Below, in pieces: positions 22,867 through 33,801 of a DNA stretch of 64,000 nucleotides; within the stretch, counting starts at the first letter, position 1, and the number at the start of each line of letters is the position of its first letter. This DNA is from Coptis chinensis (Eukaryota; Streptophyta; Magnoliopsida; Ranunculales; Ranunculaceae): positions 11,389,001-11,453,000 of the forward strand of contig CM027378.1 of assembly GCA_015680905.1 (NCBI GenBank), in the 5' to 3' direction. The position numbers and the translations under genes are program-made. Below the pieces are notes generated by a model, which searched no databases, was not told the DNA's origin, and was given only the letters and a program-made list of their open reading frames with translations.

Positions 22867-25012
22867 CTTAAATAAGTAGTAGAGAAGTAGGTTAACACTC
22901 GCACCTAAGTCTAAAAGAACAAGAAGGGGATATTTGTCGCCAACGCATGGTACGCTTGGTCGACTCGGTCTTTGTATTTAACCACACCATTGGTAGTAGT
23001 AATGGAGGGAAACTGCTCAGTGAGGAATGCTTGTTGAGGAACATTCATTCGTCGTTTGTTGGTGCACATGTCCTTCAAAAACTTGGCATGTTTGGGCAAA
23101 TGCTTAAGTGCATCTAGAAAAGATAGGTTTATGGTCAAATTTTTGAAGGTTTCTCGGATCTCATCGAAATGTTCGTCAGGTTTGTTCTTTGCCAAACGGG
23201 CATGAAACGGAGCTTTTGGGCGGAATCGCACATATAGATCAGTGGCGTCTTTCCCTAGGGACGTGGATGTAGATTTAGAAGGAACAACTTTGTCCGCTAT
23301 AGGTTGTGACATAGGAGTTAGAAGGACGTTAGCCGCAGCTTTATCGATTCGGACGCCCGCATAATGATGTGATTGTCGATGGTTCGCCGTAACGAAGAGT
23401 GGTAATGGCATTTACCCCCACCCTCGCCTCGGATTACTAGATCCTAGTGCATTGTTGAGTTCAAAGGCAGTGTTTGTGGGCTTAGGGTTTGGAACCGCTT
23501 TTGGCTAGAAAACACCTTTGACTTTTATGATGTGCTAACAAACAGTTGAAGAGAGACTGCTGGATAGATGCTAGGATTTGAGATTGTTGATTCATGTAAG
23601 TCGAAGAAAAAGTTTCAAATGTTTTATCGGCAAAGTGGATTGTACCAAATGGAGCAAAAGAGGGAACAAGTTCACGGTTATTGTCGACGAAGTTGATTTT
23701 GGTAGCCATAACCTTGATTAGCGGAACAATGCCGCGGTTGTTTTGGTACCCTAAATTGGCGTTGTTGGGAGACTTTCTTTGCCTTTGTTGAATTCATGGA
23801 GGATTTCCTTGATGGTAGGAATTGTAGTTCGTGGGAGGTCGTACAGGAGCATTGTTGAAACCCAGAAGAGCTGGCTGTTGGGCAAGGGGATGCCAAGCCA
23901 AATTCGGATGTTGTCGCCAAGGTGCATTAGGGATGTTGAAAGCACAAGCCTCTTCAGATGGCTGGGGAGGACACTCGTATGCCAAAGGAAAATAAAAATT
24001 GGAGTGCTCAGGACTTAAGCAAAGAATACATGGGGAAGCGTTGGCAACCATGATTTGTTTGGGTTTTTGATCATTTACTTGAACCGAAAGAGCATTGACC
24101 TTTTTGGTTAGGGACTCGATCAAAGTTTTTAATTCCGGATCGGGTTTGACCTCGAACATAGACGTAACTTTGGTAGGAGTGTCGTTAGAAGATCTAGAAG
24201 AATCAGTGTTACCCCAATGAGTGTTTCGCGGAAGCCCGCTTTCTTGAGAAAAGTGTATGCTTCAAGAAATTCATGTCCATGAAATAGTTGTCGCTCATGA
24301 TATCTAATGTTTCCTTTTGGTGGTCAGAGAGACCATTAAAGAATGAACGGACTAAGACAGCGGTGTCGAGTTGATGATGGGGACATTCGAGAAGTAGATC
24401 AGTAAATCTGCTCCATGCTTCTGTAAAGGATTTCTGGGGATGCTGGTGAAAGAATTGAATCTTCTGAAGCATCTCTATAGTTTTCTTCTGAGTATAGAAC
24501 TTTATCATGAATGCCTGCACGAGCTTGGCCCATGTGTCAAGGGATTGCGGCCCCTTGCCCGCGAGCCAAACTTAAGCTTTATCAGCTAAGGTGAAGGGAA
24601 ACAACCTAAGCAAGACTTGTTCATTAGTAACGATTGGATGGTGGAAAGTGGTAGCTGCTTGCTACATCTGATGAAGGTGATTGTACGGTTTTTCATGGTC
24701 TAGACCATGGTAAACAGGTAACAAACCGAAAACGTTTGGCGGAATGCGAAAATCACCCCGTGCATTCTCATCGAAGTTTAATGCAGGAAGCGTGTCCTTC
24801 CGTAAAGGCGTTATAGAAGTCCGAAGTTGCTTTTCTACTTTGAATTTTCCCCGGCCATAACTATGGGAGGTAATGGCAACCGAGATACTTTGACGAGGTT
24901 GATTTACAAAGGAAGGATTCTGTCTAGGGGATAACTTATGTAGTTGTTTATTGTATTTTTAACGACGATATGTAAGTTATAATTCCTTATTTGTACTAGA
25001 CCGTAGTATCAT
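22867..25012 (-). pseudogene. Element B Gag, copy 1 (many frame breaks)
   Basis: ATG at 25012 (MILRSS, aligning with MRLRSA of B'). Pieces in several frames match B' Gag: FMIKFYTQKKT (24520), SRFTDLLLECPHHQLDTAVL, the knuckle CILCLSPEHSNFYF in which the last Cys reads Phe, the Gln-rich tail (23920-23482), and SLGKDATDLYVRFRPKAPF (23411-22911). The second copy of the same locus keeps 475 codons open across 44671-43244, so several breaks here occur in only one copy and sit at CAG/CTG positions. Confidence 0.82.
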
Positions 25013-25826
25013 GCAAACACAAATTTTAATTCTAGGCTCATAAAGAACGAATTATGACATGAGGATTAGTTATTACAGAAGGAGGGAGGTGAACCACGTC
25101 TTCCTGAGCTGTTGCTAACATAAGCTAGGATAATGTGTGAATATTCCAATAGCTAGGTCACATGAGATAATTGAGGGAGGTTGTCTGTGCTAGCACGTTC
25201 CTTAATTAGGCAGCCTCAATCTTTTAAGTTTCTTAGACATCGATGAAATAGGGTGATGATTTATGCATTATGCGATTATTATTAAGATGATTATGTTGAA
25301 ATTTTTATTATTAGGATTTTTTTTATTTTTTTTTTATTATTTTTTTGTTTACGTAATTAATGTATTATGGAGACGTGATTACGAAACATGCAATTAAAGA
25401 CGAGAGATGTGAAAATAGAAGACTAAACATACAATTAACACATGCTAGTTATACATAGGAAGTCTACACACGCAACTCTATATTACTTATACTTGAATAG
25501 AAACAAGTCCTATGCATGCAATAATATATAGCTAAAAATATGTGCAACTAGATGCGAGCTAGGGGAATGTCGAGAATGAACTCATGCAAAGTAATACCGC
25601 GTATGTGAATGGATGTAATATACACATACAAAAATAATCTAAGCAGGTGGTTTGAAATTACGCAAACATCCAAATATATTCGAATCATATTAACCGTATT
25701 AATATGCAATAACGAACCATACATACCCAGAAATTTTTTTATATATGTAACGAGATCTCATGCCAACATACAAATATGCGATGTAAAATAGGTTATAGCA
25801 ATCAACCAAATTATATCCTCTACAAA
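25013..25826 (-). other. Element B leader, left part, copy 1
   Basis: Non-coding. Aligns with 3371-4161 of B' and with 45386-46198. It ends at the LINE target duplication. Confidence 0.75.
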
Positions 25827-25838
25827 GTTTGAGGAGTT
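25827..25838. repeat. LINE target-site duplication, left, copy 1
   Basis: GTTTGAGGAGTT, repeated at 31192-31203; the unoccupied site is present once at 4162-4173 in B'. Confidence 0.92.
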
Positions 25839-25875
25839 ATACTAGAGTTATGCTAGAATAGGGGAACCCCAGAGG

Positions 25876-26930
25876 ATGGATGAAGCCACTGCATCAAGGA
25901 AAAGGTTAACTTATGCTAGAGTCAGTGTTTCAGTAGAGATTAATGCTGAGTTGCCTGAAACCTTTGATATCGATATGGGTGGGAGAGACATTAGAACTAT
26001 TTCGTGGAATATGGCTGGATTCCCAAGATGTGTGAATGCCGCAGAAGTTCGGGTCATAAGACCGTAGGTGTTTGAGGAAAGGTGACATAGGGGAGAAGGA
26101 CCGACAAAAAGGAGGTGATGGAAGACAATGTGGACACTATTCCCCGGTGAGTAGTCGCCAAGGACTGAAACAGGGGTAGAGATCACAAGAGTTGCCAAGA
26201 TGCAACAAGGCAAAACCTGCACGCCTCTATCGGGCAGAAAAGAGTGGAGATGACAAATAGCAACGCCAATGTGGAAGGAGAAATAAGAAACCCGTGATAG
26301 TGGAACCGAGATCAACAAAGCGCAGTTGATGCTGCCGGGAGTGGAGGTGGTGAGATCCGAGGTCAAGACAGAACAACAAATGAGGGTTCGTAATCAGGGA
26401 TTTTGATGAACACGAGGCAAATTTGAACATGGTGAAGCAAAGAAGAGAGAAATGAGCCGAGGGGGGTTTGAATAGAGACAGCAGAGATGAGAATTGTGAG
26501 ATAGATCAGGGAGTTCAGACAAGGACAGAATATGAAAATGAGCAAGCTACAGAGATACCAGTATTGGCAAGTGGTAGAGAAAATGAACAGGAGCAGGTTA
26601 GAGTGGAAACATATGACAACAGGGGGATTACTTCAGAGATGGAAGTGGGGGATTGTGACAATGCCTTAGTGCCGTATGAGGAGATCTCACAAGGTATTGA
26701 AATAGCTACAGGGTTTAACCCTTTGATGTGCTATGAGGAGGAGCAGGATGAATTCAATAAATTCAGTGAAAGCACAAGGCTAGGGGAGCTGTCTGACGTA
26801 GTAGTATCTGAAGAAGAGACGGAATACTTCAAAGATAGAAATCTGATTCCATTGGGCCGCGTAACCTCAAACGCCTGCTCAAGGGGGAATTGTGACTCGC
26901 AGCCAAGATAAACAATCACAAGCAGCTAGT
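25876..26930 (+). pseudogene. LINE ORF1, copy 1
   Basis: Starts MDEATASRKRLTYARVSVSV. The last 147 codons (26468-26911) are open and match copy 2 (ENEQATEIPVLASGRENE, YEEEQDEFNKFSESTRL). The middle (26070-26460) is frameshifted several times relative to copy 2. Confidence 0.8.
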
Positions 26931-27000
26931 GGAAAAAAACAGCAAGGAAGTAAAAAGAGGGGGCGACCCAAGGGAACAAAGAACAAAAAAAATCATCACT

Positions 27001-30000
27001 AATGATAGGTCCGATCCGGTGGTATGGAATGTGAGAGGAGCTTAATGACCTTTTGAAAGCAAAGGAAATAAATAAGATGAGAGTTGAAAAGAAGTTATGT
27101 GTGTTTGGGCTTCTCAAACAAAAGTGAAAAAAAGGAGAAGTGATGGAATAAGAAGCATTTGCTATCCTACATGGGAGCATGAAAATAATTATGAGAAAAC
27201 TGGGTCGCAGAACTGGATATGCCGATCCTTTGTGGTGAAGGTAAAGAAGATAGATATGTCGAGCAATTCATTCATTGGGTTGAATTCCTACCAAAGGCGG
27301 AAGAGTTTTTCTTACAAAGGGTGTATGCGAGCAATTCTTTTCGTGAGAGGTTAGATTTGTGGCAAGATGTGATTAGGCTACATAGCTCAATCACAAAACC
27401 TTGGTGTGTAGCGGGGATTTTAATAACATCAAAACAGCGAATGAAAGAACAGGGTGAACCTATGCATCCTAAGAAGCCCGTGACTTTACTCTCTCGCCTT
27501 CGAATGCCGGGTTAACTCGATATCAATGCTAGTGGATTCTTCTACACTTGGTGGAATAAATCTGTGGGTGCGCTAGCATTATGTCAAGAATAGATAGATG
27601 TCTAATAAATAGTTTGTGGATGCAAAATATCCTAATTCAGGGGCTGAATTCCTCCCTCGTGGAGTTTCCGATCACTCCCCTATGTCCGCCACATGGAATG
27701 ACTTCACCCGGTCCCCGACTTTTTTAGATTTTGTAACTTTGGGTTTATCAACCGGAGTTTAAAGATATTCTAGAAGAAGTTTGGAATACACGTATATATG
27801 CTAATCCCATGTATGTTCTAATCCACAAACTCAAGATGCTAAAGGAGAAAATCAGACCTTGGGCCGAGAAACTTCTAACTTACATGAGAGAGTTATAACC
27901 GCAAGGCAAAGCAGCTTAAGTGATGCAATGATACACCTACGTAATAATCCATCGGATGTGGGACCGGAAGGTGTGAAAAACAGGCAATGCAGAGATATAT
28001 TGATCTTGCAAGAGCGTATAAAATAGATTTGGACCGTAAGGATGCAGCTCAATGGATGACGTAAGGGATAGATGTTCGAAGTTTTTCTTTAACTCATTGA
28101 AAGAAAAGGCAGCCGTGAAGGGTATATGGGCAATTGCAGAATGATAAGGGAGAAACAAAGGCATGGACAAAAGCAGAAATTACTCGTGAGCATAGTGTAG
28201 CATTTCACGCAGCAGATGGGTATTGAAGCGCCACCGTGAGTGAAAGCGAATTTTCACCGAACTCAATGTCGAGATATTGTTGACTTCGTAATGAAAGTAC
28301 GATGTTGGAAGCCGAGGTGAGTGACATAGAGATCGTGGAAGCCTTGTTTGAGATGGACGCACAATAAGGTGCCAGTCCGATGGGTATAACCCATTCTTCT
28401 TCAAATTTTGTTGATACAACCGGGTGGATGTTGTGAATGCCATAAAAAAATGTCTTTAAAACAAACAAAATGCCTCGGGAACAAATGCGACATTTCTATG
28501 TCCGATTCCAAAAGTGACTTCGCCAGCTAAAGTGGAAGATTTTAGGCCGATTGCTCTGCGGTAACACGATTTACAAATGTTTTCAAAAGTCATCACCAAT
28601 AGATTGAAGATGGTGATACCGTAACTAGTGCACGCATAATCACCCGCTCATCCCGTAGAGATCTATACAGGATAACATCCTGCTATCCCATGAAGTTTTG
28701 AGAGGATATGATAGAAGACATGGAACTCCAAGATGCTCTATAAAACCGACATAAGAAAGGCATACGATACGGTGAGTTGGCAGCCATCTTGAACATGATG
28801 GATAGATTTCAGTTCCCGCCCGCTGAAAAAGTGGATTCAGTTATGCATTAGCACACCTTCTTATTCTCGTTCTCATAAAACGAGCACCTGAAGCGTTTTT
28901 CCCCTCGAGGTAGAGGGTTGAGGCAGGGAGATCCCCCATCTCCATATTTGTTTGTGCTAATAATGGAAGTTCTTGGCTGCCTAATCGTGAGAGAGTGTGG
29001 AACATAAGCGATCCAATTCCATTCTAAATGCAAAAGGAGTCAACTCACACATCCGGGCGCTTATGGATGATGTACTTATCTTTGTAAAGGGAAGTGGATT
29101 CCATATATTCACTCGCATAAATGTTTGGGGACTTTAGCATAGCCATCGGGCTACGATAAAATTCACGTAAGACCACTATCATGATCGGTGCTATGGGACA
29201 ACAGATAGCTTGGCTTTGGCTCTGATTCTAGGTATTGAACTTGTCTCCCTCCAAACAGATACCTAGGACTTCCTCTCATATCACCTAGACTTGGAATCGT
29301 GAGAATGTCAACCACTAATAGATAAGGTCACAAGCGTAAATCAAGGACCTGGAAAGCAAAATTGCTATCTCATGCGGGTAGATCGCGAACTCATACTATC
29401 GCGCTTGGCTCACTACATGTTTATCAATCCCGAACATTCATTCCGCCAAAAAGCTTTTGAACAAGTTGAAAAATTTTTCGAATCTTTCCGTGGAGTGGTA
29501 ATCGATACAAAAAAGATGTGTGCACCAAGCGAAAAATAAGAACCACATGTAAGACAAAGGACGGGGGATCATGAATATGGAAGTATGGAACAAAGGAGCA
29601 TACCGTGGTTTGGTCTTCAAAGTAGCAAAATAAAGGAAAATAGCATCCGGGTTGACCGGGTATGGAAGAATCTTTTGGCCCACAAATACTTTGTGGACGA
29701 TGATCAGATCAAGCAAGATCGCCATGGTCATGGCGAACATTTTACAGAGTAGAAAAGAAGTGAAAGAGCTCATTCAAGTACTCGATCACCAATGGTAGAG
29801 ATACATTAGTATGGCACGATCTATGGTGTCATAGTAGCCCTCTTTTTGTTCAACGCTAAGCAGCTATTAAATAATACAGCCTACCACTAAATGCCACAAA
29901 GCTGGATCAACCGCTAACGTAGAAGAGATTGAACGGCGGTACGTAACATCCAAAGTAATAAGCTACGAGGATATCCCGGGTACACGAATCAACAAGCATC

Positions 30001-31141
30001 TAGTTCAAGATCGAAAGGGACACACCGCGATCGAGTGGTAAATTCACATCGAAGTGCATATGAAGCCCTCGAGGGTAAAAAGAAGTAAAAGTCGATGGCG
30101 AGACTTGTTTGGGGCAGATGGGTTATCCCAAGACACTCTTTTTTACGACCCGGCAACTGTTCTCGAATAGCTTATCAACGCAAGATAGGCCGATGCAGAA
30201 AAATCCTTACTTCCTCCCCGGCCACGCTTTGTAACCAAAGTCGGTAGAATATTCAAATCATCTCTTCTTTGAATGTGTGTATTCGCCAGATCTTTGATGG
30301 TATAAAAGTAGTCCCGGCATTACAACAGATGGTAGAAGCTCAAATAGGGAGTGGTCATCAATCGCTGAGATTATGTAGAGGATCCAGCCTTTGTGGGTCG
30401 ATACTTATAAGGTCTATATATGTGCGGCAGTTTGATGGATATGGAAAGAAAGGAACGGGAGAAGGTTCAAGAATAGGGAGAGGCCAGCTTAAAATAGTCC
30501 CGAGGAAAATCAGCAGAGAAATAAAGAGATATGTGCAGATGTAAACAAATTGAGATTGAAGATACTGAAGCAAGATGCCTTTGTCGACATTAGAATTTGA
30601 GCAAAGTTCGCAGAAAAGGAAGAGGCGAGAAGTGTAAGGGCTTCCTCCTCGAGGAAGGCAGAGTAAAACTAAACGCAGATGGTGCTTTGACGGCAGAGGG
30701 GTCCGCCATGGAGGTCTAATCGTGAATGTACCAAGGAGAGGTGGTTGCAGCCTCTATAATGGAAGCGGTGATGTACAAGCCGTTCTCTATCGAACTGAAA
30801 GCAATCGCAATTGACTAGAGCTATGCAATCAATTAGGATATAAAAAGGTGGAAGTTGAAACCGACTCACTTATAGCAGTGAAGATCATCACAGAAATCGC
30901 AAAAACCACCATGGACGCAAATCGAATTTGGAAGCCATGATATCAAAGCTAGTCGCCACATTCAAATTATTGCTTTTTGCACATGTCTTCGGGAAGCTAA
31001 CAAGCCGGGCAGATTTGTTTTGCAGTGGCTTAAGATTTTTGATTGTAATGTCTTAGTAAAGTTTATACCTCCCCTAGATAGAGAATTGTATAGACTCATA
31101 GAGGAGGATGCTATAGGTACGATCTATGTAAGACTTGGTTG
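27001..31141 (+). pseudogene. LINE ORF2 (endonuclease, RT, RNase H), copy 1
   Basis: The start codon again overlaps the ORF1 stop as TAATG (26999-27003). Endonuclease pieces WNVRGA and CVAG-ILI (copy 2 has CVAGDFNNI), RT landmarks around 28900 (GLRQGD) and the RNase H tail (VETDSL, 30860) can be followed in shifting frames. Not translatable as read. Confidence 0.8.
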
Positions 31142-31191
31142 ATTTATACAGTGAGGGTCACCCTAACCCTAGCTTAATTTTAAAAAAAAAG

Positions 31192-31203
31192 GTTTGAGGA
31201 GTT
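31192..31203. repeat. LINE target-site duplication, right, copy 1
   Basis: GTTTGAGGAGTT directly after the oligo-A end; partner at 25827-25838. Confidence 0.92.
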
Positions 31204-31650
31204 TAAGAATTCAAACCCCTGCATCCCACTTTTCCTCGTATAACGATCGAATTAACTCTTGAGCTCGTGAACTTACTGGATGGTGGATAAATAGGTCTAG
31301 AGAGTCCAAAATAGTACTGAGAAGGAAAGTGGCTTGTACCTGAAAACTGGAGTGTTGATATCTGTGTTAGTCTCAATTATTATTGTCTCGTTCGAGACTA
31401 TAAGATCAATTCAGTACTTCTACTTCCTACGGAATACTTAGACTGTGCTAATAATGATAAACAAAATCTAGTTCACAGATATATGTTATTAGAAAAAGAA
31501 AAGTTGAGGCAAACAGGTATGTAAATACATTAGTATCGCGAAAACATATGAAAATTAAAAGATGAGGGGTAGGAGAGGGGGTTATTCGCGGATGTATTCC
31601 AGCTTATTACGCTAAATGTCCGTGAGTCCTTAGGCATGTAGTGACGCATT
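31204..31650 (-). other. Element B leader, right part, copy 1, with primer site
   Basis: Non-coding; aligns with 4174-4613 of B' and with 51599-52052. The last bases before the LTR hold the degenerate primer-binding site. Confidence 0.7.
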
Positions 31651-33282
31651 TGATAAAATGGTAATTTATAGTTTTGATTCCTTTACAAATCAAGTCCACA
31701 AATTAAAGTCCAAAGTCCGTGAACGCCCATTTAGTCAAGTTACCTTACTCACGGGTTTGTAAGATAGGTCGAGTAAGGGATCGCCTATACCTTTTGGCTC
31801 GGCAAGGTTCACAACCTGGATTTACAACTTTTAGTGAGTATGATTTTAGGTTATTTAGTTGGTTTAAGTAAATTAATTATAATGCAAGTAACATAAAATA
31901 ATAACAATTGATTTCTACGAAATAAACGGATAGAGATATATAGGAAAGTGGTTAACCATACTCATGCAAGAATCAGTTTCAAATAAATTTAGAGTACCAT
32001 ATCACTATGATTTAATCCATCTCGAAGTTCATAGAGAAACCCGAGACGGCGCTTGAGTATCGATCCCTAACGAGATGCACACATCTTTAAGCTCATCTCA
32101 CTAGCATAAGTGGTCGAACTAATATTCCATCTCCTAATATCATGTCAGCCCCGGTTCAATTCTACATCACCGGACAAATCGTAGAGCTATCCGATACCAT
32201 GAGTCGCTACAGACATTTTGGGTCTCATGAGATCGCTTCTCGAGCATCAAAGACTCCAAACTTGACAATCTCAATCATTTTGGGACCGGATGTATAATCT
32301 ACACCTAATTCCTAAGTAGTGATTCGAACATTAAAGTGTCAATCCGATCCTCACATGAGCATCATTAACCCTTCCCCTTGGGGGGGGGGGTGTTGTTTAG
32401 CTCATGGTCATTTGATGATTAATTGAACTTGTTGTATACAATAAATAAGTAAATGAAGAACCGAATTAAACTTGAAAAGAACCGACTTTTATTAAGTAAA
32501 ATGACTTATAAGATCGATGTCGGTATGAAAGCTACCGGAAGGGAAAGCAAGATAACGTATCGAAATGAAAGCAGGAAATGAAAAGCTAAAACTAAGGTCT
32601 AAAACTAAAACTAAAAACAAAAAACCGAGGTCCCCTCTCATATGTCCAATTTATAGCCCTCCCACTTGAAGCCTTCTTTAATTCCATTTTGTCCTTTTCT
32701 TTTACTTTGTTTTTTCTTACTTTGTATAAACTTCCAAAGTTTTGTATACAAAACAAAACTTGCATTTAATGTTTTGTTTGTTCTTATAAGCAAGGTATCA
32801 CAATACAAGTGGCATTATTTGCCACTTGTCTATGCCGACTGTCATTTCTTGTATCATAATGGGTCCACATGCTGCGGTCCAAGGGGCGGGCTTGGATTTT
32901 GGCATTTTACAACTTTCTGCCTTTTTAAGCCTCGTCACCGCCCTGGTTGCTCTAGCAAGCTCACTAAGCCCGTCGGGCGGCCCGTTTTAAAAAGATGTGA
33001 ATTTCGGAAGTTTGTTGCTTTTACACGTGGACCCGCTTTTGCAATCGGTTTTGTCCCTTGGAAACTTCGCTTTATTCAGCTTTGTCATTTCATCACCGAG
33101 GGAAGACTTCAAGTATGCCAAGATTCCCCGTACTTTTGATGTATGTTTTATCATCATATTCACGCTTAATCAAGTTAACACCTTGCAAAAGTTCCCAAAA
33201 TATAATTATTTCATGATTATTAAACACATAATTGACCAAAAATATCGCCTCGGTTTAATATTACAGTTTTGAGTGTTTATCA
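31651..33282 (-). repeat. 5' LTR of element B, copy 1
   Basis: Minus strand: TGATAAACACTCAAAACT from 33282 to TATCA at 31651, 1632 bp. Nearly identical to 52053-53703, apart from CAG/CTG-type differences. Visibly more diverged from 4614-6324. Confidence 0.88.
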
Positions 33283-33801
33283 GCTTATTAAGTTTCATCA
33301 TATATAAACCATCACATAATATTCAAGAACCAACTAGGACGGAATTTTAACTAAATAAACTACAACATTTGTTACCAAATGAGCAAGAATAACCATCAGC
33401 ATCAAGTCTCGACAATGAAATAAGGTTTCTAGAATAGATGGAACATATATAGTATGAAATAAGTCCAAATGAAAACCACTATCTAAGATAAGTCTAAAGG
33501 TCCCAACATCTTCAACATGAGCTTTGATTCGATTCCCCATCATAATGAATTGCTCATTTGGGTTTGTGATTCGGGTCGTAATGAATCCCTGCATCGAATT
33601 AAAAACATGGACAGTAGCACCAGAGTCAACCCACCAAGTATTAGAAGGAACTTTAGTAAGGTTTGATTTGAAACATACAAAAGAAGTCATACCTCTTTTT
33701 TCAAACCATTCCCTTCTTTTCTGACAATCTTTTTGAATGTGTCATTCCTTCTCACAGAATTTGCACTTATTGTCATATTCCTCTTTTTGAATCGAGGAGC
33801 C
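33283..33801 (-). pseudogene. Copia protease fragment, copy 1
   Basis: WWVDSGATVHVFNSMQGF with the DSGAT active site, then RLILDSGFHLDLFHTIYVPS. It is cut on the left by the B LTR and on the right by the duplication junction, where the sequence jumps from atcgaggagc into element A. Confidence 0.88.

Larger units (their letters stand above)
25839..31191 (+). mobile_element. L1-type LINE, copy 1 (5'-truncated, damaged frames)
   Basis: It ends in a short oligo-A (ttaattttaaaaaaaaag) and is flanked by a 12-bp target duplication. It carries ORF1 remnants (25876-26930), endonuclease (27004-27720), RT (28300-29420), zf-RVT (30000-30300) and RNase H (30670-31140), all recognisable by comparison with copy 2 at 46211-51586. 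Frames here are broken by dozens of small indels that copy 2 mostly lacks, chiefly where copy 2 has CAG or CTG. The DUF4283-type N-terminal part of ORF1 is absent, so the element was truncated at insertion. Confidence 0.92.
13343..33801. repeat. 20.4-kb duplicated segment, copy 1
   Basis: It begins inside element A at atggtgtgaattatg and ends inside the Copia fragment at atcgaggagc. The next base begins the second copy (33802-54221), which has the same order: A 3' region, A LTR, B env ORF, pol, gag, LINE, B LTR, Copia. Long stretches (for example 17640-18220 versus 38072-38650) are identical or nearly so. Confidence 0.93.

Noticed and set aside
25911..26545. Minus-strand ORFs opposite LINE ORF1
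   Set aside because: Antisense shadows of the Glu-rich ORF1 coding strand.
25827..31203. LINE inserted inside the LTR of element B
   Set aside because: The inner LTR end is at 31651/52053 (TATCA followed by AA and the primer-like site), so the LINE lies in the leader between primer site and gag.
13343..33801. Frame damage in copy 1 as evidence of great age
   Set aside because: Copy 2 of the same duplicated sequence is intact at many of these places, and the differences follow the CAG/CTG error pattern.
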